Positions 46,797 through 56,596 of a stretch of 64,000 nt of DNA are shown piece after piece; position 1 is the first letter of the stretch; the number at the start of each line of letters is the position of its first letter. A program made the position numbers and the translations under genes. The stretch lies in assembly GCA_900068845.1 (NCBI GenBank), contig CEFQ01000003.1, positions 124,001-188,000 of the forward strand, written 5' to 3'. Under the pieces are notes generated by a model. That model was not told where the DNA came from. It saw nothing but the letters and a program-made list of their open reading frames with translations, and did no database searches. Source of the DNA: Enterobacter ludwigii. GTDB taxonomy: Bacteria > Pseudomonadota > Gammaproteobacteria > Enterobacterales > Enterobacteriaceae.

Positions 46797-47456
46797 CTAA
46801 CTCAGCAATCCCGCCCCCACATTCACCGACAATCCCAAAATCGCCAGATTGAACACGAAAGAAATCACTGACTGCAACAGGGCTATTTGCCGCATATCTG
46901 TGGTGCCCGTTGCCACATCGGCAGTTTGCGAAGCCACGGCAATGGTGAAAGAGAAGTAAAGGAAATCCCAGTATCCCGGCTGTTCGGGCTTTTCGGGAAA
47001 GATCATTGGCGTGACGTCTTTACTGCGTCGCAGATAGTGATGATGCGCGTAATGCATGGCAAATGAAGTAGGAAGCAGCGCCCATGACACCACCAGAGTT
47101 GCAGCCGTTAGCAGCAGATGCAGAACGCGCGGCGTGCCCGTCAGGCTCTTGAGCGTGGTGAGTTCCAGCAGAATCGCCAGAATGCTGACCATGCAGGTGA
47201 GCGTCACCATACTCAGCACTATCGTTGCGCTTTCGTCTTCAATTTTTGCTATATGTGGAATGTCTTTTGCCTCAGTACGCAACATGCGCAGCCACAGAAA
47301 ACCGAGATAGAGCCATGCCAGCACGTTCCAGCCAATCAGCAGACGCTGCAACATACCCAGCTGCGCAGGCAGGAAAAAATAACAGGCCACGCCAGCCACA
47401 ATCGAAATCAGCAAACGCAGGCGCGCGTGAAGGTAATGCATCAGAGAAAGGCTCAT
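46797..47456 (-). CDS. DUF1345 family membrane protein
   Basis: A 219-residue integral membrane protein of the DUF1345 family, with about five hydrophobic segments. The family-typical stretches HYAHHHYLR and [20 protein letters not shown] are present. Function unknown. It faces selC tail to tail, 19 bases apart. Confidence 0.88.
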   Translation of the reverse strand: MSLSLMHYLHARLRLLISIVAGVACYFFLPAQLGMLQRLLIGWNVLAWLYLGFLWLRMLRTEAKDIPHIAKIEDESATIVLSMVTLTCMVSILAILLELTTLKSLTGTPRVLHLLLTAATLVVSWALLPTSFAMHYAHHHYLRRSKDVTPMIFPEKPEQPGYWDFLYFSFTIAVASQTADVATGTTDMRQIALLQSVISFVFNLAILGLSVNVGAGLLS

Positions 47457-47523
47457 GGTGTCAGTGGCTTAGTGACGGTAGGTGGATAAGTTAACTGTAG
47501 TCGCTGTTGATGAGGTTGTAGGC

Positions 47524-47546
47524 GTTGTTCGGTTTTAACGAACAAC
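47524..47546. other. inverted repeat spanning the torS stop codon
   Basis: GTTGTTCG, loop GTTTTAA, CGAACAAC: a perfect 8-bp stem that contains the torS stop codon (47535-47537) in its loop. It may end or protect the torS message. No T-run follows. Confidence 0.5.
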
Positions 47547-50252
47547 TTGCGCAGAGATAAAACTGTCCACCTGCATTACCCCACGCTCAATAATCGCCCT
47601 TAACGGAATATCCGCCTGCGGATGCTTCTCCAGCCGCGCACAGGCCTGATAAGCGGTTTGCATCGCCAGACTACCGCAGCTGCTTTTCAACTGATGCGCC
47701 AGGCGCGTCACCGTTTCGTCATCTCCAGCAGCCTCAATGTCATCCAGCAAAGGCATCGCATGCTGGCGGAACAACATTAGCCAGCCACGAAGTGTGTCAG
47801 CGCCCAGGGCGGCGCAATCCTGCTGCAACTGCGCTTCATTGATGTCCAGCGCCGGAGTTGCCGCCAGGAAGCGCGAAATTTGCCGACATAATGTTTCGCC
47901 CTGTAGCGGTTTCTGGATGATGCCGCAGAACAAACTGCCCACATGTTGCTGCATTTCATCTGAAACGCTGGCACTGAATCCTATGCGCCGCATCGCGGGA
48001 TAATCTGCGGCCAATGTTTTTGCCAGCTGTACGCCATCCGCATCGGGTAAGGCAAAATCCACCAGCGCACAATCGATCTCTTTACCCTGTGCCAGCAGTG
48101 CCAGCGCCGCTTGCGCGCTGCCCGCAATGCTCACCTGCGCGCCCTTGCGCAACAGCATTTCCGCCGTGATGTGCTGCGTCAGTGGATTGTCTTCGATAAC
48201 CAGCACGTGCAAATGGGCAAGATCAGCGGGCACCACATCGGACGATAACGTTATGGGCGCAGCGTTGACCAGCGGTAAGGTCAGGCGGAAACAGCTGCCA
48301 ACCTGCGGCTGACTGCTCACCGTTAACGTGCCCTGCATCGCCTGCGCCAGACCGCGACAGATTGCAAGCCCCAAACCGGTACCGCCTTTACCGGGATGTA
48401 ACTGCACGAAAGGCAAGAAAATCGCTTCCTGTTGGTCAGCCGCAATACCGCAGCCGCCATCTTCCACCTCAATAAACCACTCAGACGCGTTACTGTTAAT
48501 GCGCAGCACAATCTCACCTTTTTCAGTAAATCTGAGCGCATTTATCAACAAGTTCATCACTATCTGGCGTAAGCGATGTACATCGCCCTGAAGCCAACGA
48601 GGAATGCCTGCATCCACTTCGGTTTTTAATCGTAAACCTTTGCTGTGCGCCCGCCCGCTCATCAATTGAGCGACGCTATCGAGCAACCGGCGGGGTTCAA
48701 ACGGCGCATGATGCAAGGTAATGTTTTGCGGACTGGCTTCGATCGCCGAATAGTCGAGAATGTCATTGAGGATAAACAGCAATGTTTCGCCGCAATCGTT
48801 GATGGCCTGCACATAGCGCCGATCGCTGGCGCTTAACGATTGATCGGCGAGTAGCTGCGCGGTGCCGAGAATGCCGTGCAGCGGCGTGCGGATTTCATGG
48901 CTCATCGCCGCCAGAAACGCCGATTTTGCGCGGTTGGCCTGCTCGGCATCGGCGCGGGCCTGATGATGTTCAATCACCAGCGCCTGCAAAGCTTCAGTTC
49001 GCGTTTTCACTAACTGCGCCAGATGCTGTTGTTGATATTGCAGCGCGCGAACATTGGTGCGAAACGCTTCCATCAGGCGGCTAATGGTATTGAGTTCACG
49101 GGCATTTTCACTGGCAGGAAAAGGCGAATCGAGATCACCTTCAAGTAGACGTTGCAGCGCATCAGTTTGCCGCGCCAGCGGCAGCGAAATGGAGCGATAA
49201 ACCAGCCGCCACAATACCAGCGACAAGCTCAGCAACGCCGTGATTCCCAGCAACGCCAACGCCAGCGTGCCGAGCACACGCGCACGATTCACCTGACTCA
49301 GCGCGTCAGCATTACGCTGTTCAACCTCACTGACCTGGCGCCCCATTTCGGCACTAAACTGGCTGAATGATGTCAGGTTCTGCTGCGCTAATCTCTGTAA
49401 CCGTGCATGTAAGCGCTGCTGCTCATCACACATCGTTAGCAATGTTTTATAGCGCTCCACTACCCTTTGCGCCTCGCCGATCTCATCACGAATACGCGGA
49501 TCTTCGACCCGCTGCTGGCGACGATGCAGCACCTGAACCAACTCCGCGAGGGGCGCGATGACCGGCTCAACGGCACCGTTATAGCGCTTCAGCGTCATCA
49601 CTATCTGTTCGACACGCAGCGCGGTAAGGCGCAATTCGCCCATCTGATTGAGGTATTCAAGATCGACATCAATCAAGCGGTCAAGCGCCTCACCGGCAGC
49701 GGCTGTGCGCTGTTGTTCGATTAAATCGTAGATGCCCGCCTGGGTCGCGCCCGCAGCGGTTGCGGCATTGCTCGCCTGACCCTGCGCCAAATCAGCTATG
49801 CGATGCGCGGCAGCGGCGATGTCATCACTCAACTGGCGCTGCTGCTGCATCAGTTGCAGACGCTGATGCACCACATCACCCTGCTGGATGATAGCCTGGC
49901 GAATGGCGGTTTCCAGCTGCGTCATGGCGCGAGTATCGAAACCCTGGGCGCTAAGCTGATTGAGCAGATGTACGATTTTTTTACTTTGGCGGCTTAGCAT
50001 CGTGCGCTGCGCCTGCCAATCCTGTTCATCGCGGGCGCTGAGCAGTTGTTGGGCGGAAAATAACGCGTTCGCGCTGGCCACGCTGAGGTGGCGCGCCATA
50101 TTCATGCTTGAGATCAGCGATGGCGTGTTGGCCTGTTCGACGTGTCCGACAAAGCGCAGGTTAAGCCAGCCGGTGGCAACGCTCAGCAGTGTGAGCAATG
50201 CCATCAGCGCAAAAGCCAGCCATAGCCGACGAATTAAGGAAGTATTAGCCAT
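47535..50252 (-). CDS. torS: TMAO sensor histidine kinase TorS
   Basis: Hybrid kinase that senses trimethylamine-N-oxide via TorT and phosphorylates TorR. It has 905 residues (914 in E. coli). It has a transmembrane segment near residue 10-32, a periplasmic helical sensor region, a second near residues 325-350, then HAMP, HisKA with SHEIRTPLHGILGTAQLL, HATPase, a receiver domain (VLVIEDNPLTQHI, Asp in ALVDFALPDADG) and an HPt domain with the His in AHQLKSSCGSL. Start at 50252; a longer frame is rejected. Divergent from torT. Confidence 0.96.
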   Translation of the reverse strand: MANTSLIRRLWLAFALMALLTLLSVATGWLNLRFVGHVEQANTPSLISSMNMARHLSVASANALFSAQQLLSARDEQDWQAQRTMLSRQSKKIVHLLNQLSAQGFDTRAMTQLETAIRQAIIQQGDVVHQRLQLMQQQRQLSDDIAAAAHRIADLAQGQASNAATAAGATQAGIYDLIEQQRTAAAGEALDRLIDVDLEYLNQMGELRLTALRVEQIVMTLKRYNGAVEPVIAPLAELVQVLHRRQQRVEDPRIRDEIGEAQRVVERYKTLLTMCDEQQRLHARLQRLAQQNLTSFSQFSAEMGRQVSEVEQRNADALSQVNRARVLGTLALALLGITALLSLSLVLWRLVYRSISLPLARQTDALQRLLEGDLDSPFPASENARELNTISRLMEAFRTNVRALQYQQQHLAQLVKTRTEALQALVIEHHQARADAEQANRAKSAFLAAMSHEIRTPLHGILGTAQLLADQSLSASDRRYVQAINDCGETLLFILNDILDYSAIEASPQNITLHHAPFEPRRLLDSVAQLMSGRAHSKGLRLKTEVDAGIPRWLQGDVHRLRQIVMNLLINALRFTEKGEIVLRINSNASEWFIEVEDGGCGIAADQQEAIFLPFVQLHPGKGGTGLGLAICRGLAQAMQGTLTVSSQPQVGSCFRLTLPLVNAAPITLSSDVVPADLAHLHVLVIEDNPLTQHITAEMLLRKGAQVSIAGSAQAALALLAQGKEIDCALVDFALPDADGVQLAKTLAADYPAMRRIGFSASVSDEMQQHVGSLFCGIIQKPLQGETLCRQISRFLAATPALDINEAQLQQDCAALGADTLRGWLMLFRQHAMPLLDDIEAAGDDETVTRLAHQLKSSCGSLAMQTAYQACARLEKHPQADIPLRAIIERGVMQVDSFISAQVVR

Positions 50253-50329
50253 GCGATTCCGCGATAAAAACGGTTGAGTCGGACGGGCGATTGCCACTAG
50301 CATTAGCCACACTTTGTTTGAGGTTATTT

Positions 50330-51355
50330 ATGCGCGCACTTATTTTGCTGCTGTTATTGCTGGCTGCCCCCCTGTTCGCGGCGCAGCCCTTGCTGCATTG
50401 GCAGGATAATCACAGTACGCCCGCCGCCGGTTTGCCAGCGTTACAGGCATCCCGTGCCTGGAAATTGTGCGCACTTTACCCCAACCTCAAAGACGGTTAT
50501 TGGCTCTCGATCAACTATGGCATGAGTAAGGCGGCGGCACGTTTGGGTGTCGCGCTCAATGTTTATGACGCGGGCGGTTATCGTCAGGGTGGCGTGCAGC
50601 AAAACCAACTGCAAGCGTGTCAGCGCTGGGGCGCCGATGCCATTTTGCTTGGCAGCAGCGTGGCACAGTTTCCTGATGCGGCGCTATTTGCCAGACACAC
50701 ACCGCTGATTGAGGTGGTGAATGCCATCCACGATGTCCCGGTGCGCACGCGTATTGGCGTTCCCTGGTTTCAAATGGGTTATCAAACCGGCCACTATCTG
50801 GTTACGCATCATCACGACAAACCCAGGCGCATTCTGTTGATGCCGGGTCCGATAGACGCGGGCGGTAGCCAGGAGATGAGCGCCGGTTTCCGTGCGGCGT
50901 TGGCGGGTAGTGCGCTTGAAATCGTTGATGTGGCTTATGGTGATAACGACATCGAGGTGCAGCGCAATTTATTGCAGGATCGTCTGGAACGCTATCCCGA
51001 TATCAATCTGGTTGCGGGTACGGCAATCGCGGCCGAAGTGGCGATGGGCGAAGGCCGCAATCGGGCAACACCGCTGGACGTTGCTTCATTCTATCTGACG
51101 CATCAGGTCTATCGTGGATTGAAGCGCGATCGCATTTTGGTGGCAGCCAGCGATCAGATGGTGTGGCAAGGAGAGTTAGCGGTGGAACAAGCGGTGCGGG
51201 TGCTGGAAGGACAACGTGTGCCGGATAATATCAGCCCGCCGATTCTGATTTTGACGTCGAAAAACAGCACTAGCGCGCGCGTGGCGTTATCGCTCTCGCC
51301 GCCCGGATTTCGTCCGGTGTACTTCTATCAGCGCACCTCGGCCGCCAGCAAATAG
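50330..51355 (+). CDS. torT: TMAO-binding periplasmic protein TorT
   Basis: Periplasmic binding protein that recognises TMAO and signals to TorS. The 341-residue protein (342 in E. coli) starts MRALILLLLLLAAPLFA, a signal peptide, then mature AQPLLHWQDNHSTPAAG. The ABC-type fold contains LNVYDAGGYRQGGVQQNQLQ, GPIDAGGSQEMSAGF and VLEGQRVPDNISPPILILTS. Start at 50330 after GAGG; the longer frame is rejected. Its last 28 bases overlap torR, convergently. Confidence 0.95.
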   Translation: MRALILLLLLLAAPLFAAQPLLHWQDNHSTPAAGLPALQASRAWKLCALYPNLKDGYWLSINYGMSKAAARLGVALNVYDAGGYRQGGVQQNQLQACQRWGADAILLGSSVAQFPDAALFARHTPLIEVVNAIHDVPVRTRIGVPWFQMGYQTGHYLVTHHHDKPRRILLMPGPIDAGGSQEMSAGFRAALAGSALEIVDVAYGDNDIEVQRNLLQDRLERYPDINLVAGTAIAAEVAMGEGRNRATPLDVASFYLTHQVYRGLKRDRILVAASDQMVWQGELAVEQAVRVLEGQRVPDNISPPILILTSKNSTSARVALSLSPPGFRPVYFYQRTSAASK

Positions 51356-52020
51356 CCTTCGCCGTGCTGGGTAACGATTAGCTCACTGCGCAATTTGCTA
51401 CGCAGACGGCGAATCAATACATCGACGGTTCGTGTGTCCGGCTGATCGACGCGGCTGGACGTCAGCATGCGCAACAGCCGTTCACGGCTGAGAATCTGCC
51501 CAGGATTGGTGACAAACGCCACTAACATCTCGTATTCAGCGCGCGTGAGTTTGATCAATGCACCATCATGCTCCAGCGTGTGGCGCGCAATATTCAGACT
51601 GTAACCGGCAAATTGATAGCAGTTCTCTTCCTGCGCCGGCAGCGTCGGACGAGCCAGATCGATGCGCCACAGCAGGTTTTTCACCCGCACCACCAGTTCG
51701 CGTAACACCAGCGGCTTGGTGACATAATCGTCGGCGCCCATTTCCAGCCCGACGATGCGATCAATCTGATCACTGCGCCCCGTCACCAAAATAATGCCCA
51801 CTGTCGATCGCTCGCGCAGAGCCCGCGTGAGCTGTAGCCCGTTTTCACCGGGCAGATTGATGTCGAGCAGCACCATATCCACCGGCTGCAACAGCATTTG
51901 CTCTCGTAATCCCGCGCCGCTGCTGACCACCGAAACACGATAGCCTTCCTGCACGAAGTAGTCGCGCAGTCGCGTTTGCGTGACCACATCATCTTCAACT
52001 ATCACTATGTGATGCGACAT
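51328..52020 (-). CDS. torR: TMAO response regulator TorR
   Basis: OmpR/PhoB-type response regulator of 230 residues that activates torCAD when phosphorylated by TorS. The receiver has the Asp in MVLLDINLPGENGLQLTRAL and the Lys in DYVTKPLVLRELVVR. The winged-helix DNA-binding domain has RAEYEMLVAFVTNPGQILSR and VDVLIRRLRSKL. It lies just beside the TorR boxes upstream of torC. Confidence 0.97.
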   Translation of the reverse strand: MSHHIVIVEDDVVTQTRLRDYFVQEGYRVSVVSSGAGLREQMLLQPVDMVLLDINLPGENGLQLTRALRERSTVGIILVTGRSDQIDRIVGLEMGADDYVTKPLVLRELVVRVKNLLWRIDLARPTLPAQEENCYQFAGYSLNIARHTLEHDGALIKLTRAEYEMLVAFVTNPGQILSRERLLRMLTSSRVDQPDTRTVDVLIRRLRSKLRSELIVTQHGEGYLLAAEVR

Positions 52021-52037
52021 CGCTTATCCCTGTTTTT

Positions 52038-52100
52038 CTGTTCATAACTGTTCATATTCAGCCGCAGCCTGTTCATCTGACCCGCTGACCTTGTTCATAT
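52038..52100 (+). promoter_or_regulatory. four TorR boxes controlling torCAD
   Basis: Decamers CTGTTCATAA (52038), CTGTTCATAT (52048), CTGTTCATCT (52069) and TTGTTCATAT (52091) match the E. coli TorR box CTGTTCATAT. The number of four boxes is that of E. coli. The first two are adjacent and the others are spaced 21 and 22 bases apart, near whole turns. The torR gene lies on the other side, so the site may also affect torR. Confidence 0.93.
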
Positions 52101-52151
52101 CTCATCCCTAAAATTGCCGCGCGAAACCGTTGCAACAACAGGGTTATAACA

Positions 52152-53315
52152 ATGAAAACACTATGGAAGAGATTACGTCGGCCCAGCGCACGCTGGTCGG
52201 TGCTGGCGATCCTGCTGGTCGGGATGGTCATTGGATTGGCCGTTATTGTGGTCCCTCACACCGGGATTAAGCTAACCAGTTCGACTGAGTTTTGTATTAG
52301 CTGCCACGGCATGCAGCAGCCTTACAAAGAGTATACGCAGTCAACACACTTCAAAAATCCGTCAGGCGTGCGCGCTGAGTGCCGTGATTGCCATATCCCG
52401 CGCGATATTCCGGGCATGCTAAAGCGCAAGCTGGAAGCGAGTAATGATCTCTATCAGGCTCTGATTGCACGGTCGATTGATACGCCGGAAAAGTTTGAAG
52501 CCAAGCGCTTAATCCTTGCCGAGCGTGAGTGGAAGCGTATGAAAGAGAGCAATTCCGCAGTATGCCGCGGCTGCCATAACTATGACGCCATGGATCACAC
52601 GCGCCAGAAGCCGGAAGCCGCTCGCCAGATGAGCGCCGCCGCGCTGGAAAATCGTTCCTGTATTGATTGCCACAAAGGCATCACCCACCAGTTGCCCGAT
52701 ATGAGCAGCGGTTTCCGTAAACAGTTCGAAGAGATGCGTAAAACCGCTGACGCCAATAGCAGCGGCGATACCTTATTCGCGCTCGATATGAAACCGATCT
52801 TTGCCAACAAAACCGATAGCGCACCATCGGGTTCACTGCTGCCCGCTTCAGAAGTCAAGGTACTGAAGCGCGATGGCGACTGGCTGCAAGTGCAGATCAC
52901 CGGCTGGAGCGAAACCCAGGGCCGCCAGCGCGTGCTATCGCTGCTGCCGGGTAAACGCATCTTCGTCTCCTCAATCCGCGATGACCTGCAGAAGAATGCC
53001 AAAACGCTGGAAACCACCACCGTTGCTGCCACTAACGTCCAATGGAGCAAGCTGCAAACCACCGCGTGGATGCAGAAAGGCGAAATGGTTAACGACAGCA
53101 AACCGATTTGGGCTTACGCCAGTGCGCTCTACAGCGGTACCTGTAATCAGTGCCACGGCGCACCCGATAAAGCGCACTTTGATGCCAATGGCTGGATCGG
53201 CACCCTCAACGGCATGATCGGCTTCACCAGCCTGGATAAGCGTGAAGAGCGCACCTTGCTGAAATACCTGCAGTTAAATGCCTCCGATACCGGCGGCGCG
53301 GATCAGAAACACTAA
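52152..53315 (+). CDS. torC: pentaheme c-type cytochrome TorC
   Basis: Membrane-anchored cytochrome c that gives electrons from menaquinol to TorA. The 387-residue protein (390 in E. coli) has an N-terminal transmembrane anchor (about residues 15-37). Five heme-binding CxxCH motifs are visible: CISCH, CRDCH, CRGCH, CIDCH and CNQCH. The last lies in a C-terminal domain that binds TorA. First gene of torCAD. Confidence 0.97.
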   Translation: MKTLWKRLRRPSARWSVLAILLVGMVIGLAVIVVPHTGIKLTSSTEFCISCHGMQQPYKEYTQSTHFKNPSGVRAECRDCHIPRDIPGMLKRKLEASNDLYQALIARSIDTPEKFEAKRLILAEREWKRMKESNSAVCRGCHNYDAMDHTRQKPEAARQMSAAALENRSCIDCHKGITHQLPDMSSGFRKQFEEMRKTADANSSGDTLFALDMKPIFANKTDSAPSGSLLPASEVKVLKRDGDWLQVQITGWSETQGRQRVLSLLPGKRIFVSSIRDDLQKNAKTLETTTVAATNVQWSKLQTTAWMQKGEMVNDSKPIWAYASALYSGTCNQCHGAPDKAHFDANGWIGTLNGMIGFTSLDKREERTLLKYLQLNASDTGGADQKH

Positions 53316-53325
53316 GGAAGCGAGC

Positions 53326-55860
53326 ATGAAAAATAACGATGCATTTAATCACTCACGCCGCCGCTTTCTGGTGCAGTTGGGTGGGCTGAGCGCGCTGGGC
53401 ATGTTGACCCCTTCGCTGCTGGTGCCACGTCAGGCGCAGGCTGCAGCACCGGCTGCACAAGGGATTCTCACCGGTTCGCATTGGGGCGCGATTCGCGCCA
53501 CGGTGGTTGAGGGTCGCTTCGTGAAAGCCACGCCATTCGAGCAGGATCGCTATCCCAGCAAAATCATCGCTGGCTTGCCGGATCACGTTCACAGCACCGC
53601 GCGCGTGCGCTATCCCATGGTGCGCGTGGACTGGCTGCGGAAACGTCATCAAAGCGATACGCGCCAGCGCGGCGATAATCGCTTTGTGCGTGTCAGTTGG
53701 GACGAAGCGCTGGACCTGTTCTATCAGGAGCTGGAGCGCGTACAAACCACCTACGGCCCGAGCGCATTGCTGAGCAGCAGCGGCTGGCAATCCACCGGCA
53801 TGTTCCATAACGCGGGCGGCATGTTGAGTCGCGCGCTCGCGCTGCATGGCGCGTCCGTTGGCAGCGGCGGTGACTACTCCACCGGCGCGGCGCAGGTGAT
53901 TCTGCCGCGCGTGGTCGGTTCGATGGAAGTATACGAGCAGCAAACCTCCTGGCCGCTGGTGCTGGAAAACAGCAAAACCATCGTGCTGTGGGGTTCCGAT
54001 ATGGTGAAAAATCAGCAGGCCAACTGGTGGTGCCCGGATCACGATGTTTACGACTACTACGCGCAGCTAAAAGAGAAGGTGGCGCAGGGCGAAATCCGCG
54101 TGGTGAGTGTTGATCCAGTGGTCTCCAGCACCCATGAATTTTTGGGACGCGACAAGGTGCAGCACCTGGCGCTGCATCCGCAAACCGATGTGCCGCTCCT
54201 GCTGGCGCTGGCTCACACGCTCTACAGCGAAAAACTGCACGACAGCCAATTCCTTAGCACCTATTGCGTCGGCTTTGAGCAGTTCCTGCCTTATCTCACC
54301 GGTGAAAGCGATGGCCAGCCGAAAGATGCCGAATGGGCAGCCGCCCTGACCGGAATTGAAGCGCAGACGATACGCGATCTGGCACGCCAACTGGCAGCCG
54401 ATCGCAGCCAGATTATTGCTGGGTGGTGCGTGCAACGCATGCAACACGGCGAGCAGTGGGCGTGGATGGTGGTAGTGCTGGCCGCGATGCTGGGACAAAT
54501 CGGTTTGCCCGGCGGTGGCTTCGGCTTCGGCTGGCATTATAACGGTGCCGGAACACCCACCCGTAACGGCATCATTCTTAGCGGTTTTTCCGGCTCGACC
54601 TCGACGCCGCCGCGCCACACCAGCAGCGATTTCAAAGGCGCCAGCAGCACCATTCCCATCGCGCGCTTCATTGATGCGATGCTGGAACCCGGCAAAGTGA
54701 TCAACTGGAACGGTAAAAAAGTCACCTTGCCGCAGCTGAAAATGTGCGTATTTGCCGGCACCAACCCGTTCCATCGTCACCAGCAGACCAACCGCATCAT
54801 TGAGGGCTGGCAAACGCTGGAAACCGTGGTGTCGATTGATAATCAGTGGACTGCCACCTGCCGCTTCGCCGATATCGTATTGCCTGCCACCACGCAGTTT
54901 GAGCGTAATGACATCGATCAGTATGGCAACCTCTCCAATCGCGGCCTGCTCGGTATGAAACAAATTGTGCCGCCGCAGTTTGAAGCGCGTAACGACTTCG
55001 ATATTTTCCGCGATCTTTGTCGTCGCTTTGACCGCGAACAGGCATTCACCGAAGGGCTGGACGAGATGGGCTGGCTCAAACGTATCTATCAGGATGGCGT
55101 TAAGCAAGGCAAAGGACGCGGCCTGCATTTGCCATCATTTGACGCGTTCTGGAACGACAGCGGCTATATCGAATTTGACGATGCCAAGCTGTTTGTCCGT
55201 CATCAGGCGTTCCGTAACGATCCCGATCTGGAACCTTTAGGCACGCCGAGCGGTTTAATCGAAATCTACTCAAAGAGCATTGCCGATCTGCACTACAACG
55301 ATTGTCAGGGGCATCCGATGTGGTTTGAAAAAACTGAACGCTCACACGGCGGGCCGGGATCGGCGCACTATCCGCTGCATCTGCAGTCGGTGCATCCCAA
55401 TTTTCGTTTGCATTCGCAGCTGTGTGAGTCAGAGACGCTGCGGGCGCAATATAGCGTGGCGGGCAAAGAGCCGGTTTATATCAGTCCACAGGATGCCAGC
55501 GCACGCGGCATTCACAGCGGCGATGTGGTGCGCGTCTTCAATGCGCGTGGTCAGGTGCTGGCGGGTGCGGTGGTTTCTGATCGCTATCTGCCTGGCGTGA
55601 TTCGCATCCATGAAGGCGCATGGTATGACCCCGATCGCGGCGGCACGATTGGCGCACTGTGCCAATATGGTAACCCTAACGTGCTGACGCTGGACATTGG
55701 TTCCTCGCAGCTGGCACAGGCGACCAGCGCCCACACTGCGATTGTGAATATCGAGAAGTACCACGGAGATAGTGCACCGGTCAGCGCTTTTAACGGTCCC
55801 ACTGAGATGATCGCGAAATGTGACTACATTCTGAAGCCCGAAGAAGCGAGTACCAGCTGA
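53326..55860 (+). CDS. torA: trimethylamine-N-oxide reductase TorA
   Basis: Periplasmic molybdoenzyme of the DMSO-reductase family that reduces TMAO to trimethylamine. The 844-residue protein (848 in E. coli) begins with a twin-arginine signal peptide (SRRRFLVQLGGLSALGML). It binds bis-MGD with a serine ligand; typical segments are SSSGWQSTGMFHNA, WGSDMVKNQQANWW and FAGTNPFHRHQQTNR. The start at 53326 follows AAGGAAG; the longer frame overlapping torC is rejected. The torD start overlaps its stop (TGATG). Confidence 0.97.
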   Translation: MKNNDAFNHSRRRFLVQLGGLSALGMLTPSLLVPRQAQAAAPAAQGILTGSHWGAIRATVVEGRFVKATPFEQDRYPSKIIAGLPDHVHSTARVRYPMVRVDWLRKRHQSDTRQRGDNRFVRVSWDEALDLFYQELERVQTTYGPSALLSSSGWQSTGMFHNAGGMLSRALALHGASVGSGGDYSTGAAQVILPRVVGSMEVYEQQTSWPLVLENSKTIVLWGSDMVKNQQANWWCPDHDVYDYYAQLKEKVAQGEIRVVSVDPVVSSTHEFLGRDKVQHLALHPQTDVPLLLALAHTLYSEKLHDSQFLSTYCVGFEQFLPYLTGESDGQPKDAEWAAALTGIEAQTIRDLARQLAADRSQIIAGWCVQRMQHGEQWAWMVVVLAAMLGQIGLPGGGFGFGWHYNGAGTPTRNGIILSGFSGSTSTPPRHTSSDFKGASSTIPIARFIDAMLEPGKVINWNGKKVTLPQLKMCVFAGTNPFHRHQQTNRIIEGWQTLETVVSIDNQWTATCRFADIVLPATTQFERNDIDQYGNLSNRGLLGMKQIVPPQFEARNDFDIFRDLCRRFDREQAFTEGLDEMGWLKRIYQDGVKQGKGRGLHLPSFDAFWNDSGYIEFDDAKLFVRHQAFRNDPDLEPLGTPSGLIEIYSKSIADLHYNDCQGHPMWFEKTERSHGGPGSAHYPLHLQSVHPNFRLHSQLCESETLRAQYSVAGKEPVYISPQDASARGIHSGDVVRVFNARGQVLAGAVVSDRYLPGVIRIHEGAWYDPDRGGTIGALCQYGNPNVLTLDIGSSQLAQATSAHTAIVNIEKYHGDSAPVSAFNGPTEMIAKCDYILKPEEASTS

Positions 55861-56495
55861 TGTCAGGACATTTAACGCCTCAACATTACGCCTGTTTGTA
55901 TAGCTGGTTCGCCGGACTCTTTGCCCGCGAACTGGATAACCAGCATCTGACGCAGCTGCAAAGTCCGGATGTGGCATTGTGGCTGGAACATCTGGCCACA
56001 ATGCCTTCGCTACAGGATGGCGTGTTAGCGTCACGCAACAGCATTGCGGCGCTGAACCTGCGCCCTGATGCGCGTCTGGAGCTGGCGGCAGATTTTGCGG
56101 GCCTGTTCCTGATGTCGCCCAAGCAGGCAGCACTGCCTTATGCTTCCTGTTATCAGCAGGATAATGCCCGCTTTAGCCAGGCCGCTTGTGATGAGATGCA
56201 GCTCTTGTTACTGCAGGCCGGTTTAGAGCGCGATCGGGCATTTCGTGAACCGGAGGATCATCTGGCGATTTGCCTGGAGTTATTGAGCCATTTAAGTTTC
56301 GCCGCCAGCGAAAATAGGCCAAATGCAGCCGCCTGCCTGGCTCTGCGCGACAAGGCGCTAAAGCTGTTGTGGCGTTGGCTACCTGCGTTCACGGCACACT
56401 GTGTTGAGCATGACCCGTTCGGATTTTATGCCGCACAAAGTCAGCTGCTGTTGGCGATTGTCGCGCACGACCGAATGGTTGAGAGCGGCAACTAA
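55860..56495 (+). CDS. torD: TorA chaperone TorD
   Basis: Cytoplasmic chaperone that protects the TorA signal peptide and aids insertion of its cofactor. It has 211 residues (199 in E. coli), all helical, with the family signature EPEDHLAICLELLSHLS. The tail is a little longer than in E. coli. Translation is coupled to torA (TGATG overlap). Confidence 0.94.
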   Translation: MSGHLTPQHYACLYSWFAGLFARELDNQHLTQLQSPDVALWLEHLATMPSLQDGVLASRNSIAALNLRPDARLELAADFAGLFLMSPKQAALPYASCYQQDNARFSQAACDEMQLLLLQAGLERDRAFREPEDHLAICLELLSHLSFAASENRPNAAACLALRDKALKLLWRWLPAFTAHCVEHDPFGFYAAQSQLLLAIVAHDRMVESGN

Positions 56496-56508
56496 ACCCG
56501 CAAAACCC

Positions 56509-56534
56509 GGCGCGTTTCTAAACCGAAGCGCGCC
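56509..56534 (+). terminator. hairpin after torD, probable terminator
   Basis: GGCGCGTTTC, loop TAAACC, GAAGCGCGCC: a 10-bp stem with one G-U pair, 13 bases after the torD stop. A weak T-rich tail (CTTTAC) follows. It probably ends the torCAD message. Confidence 0.6.
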
Positions 56535-56596
56535 CACGCTTTACTTCCCCATCAATCTCCGCCAATTTGCTCCTTCATCGCACTGAGGAGCCTGGC

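Noticed and set aside
46683-46797. Genomic island integrated at selC
   Set aside because: No integrase, direct repeat or phage gene follows; a DUF1345 gene comes 19 bases later.
54067-55128. 353-residue minus-strand open frame inside torA
   Set aside because: It is antisense to torA, which matches its family throughout.
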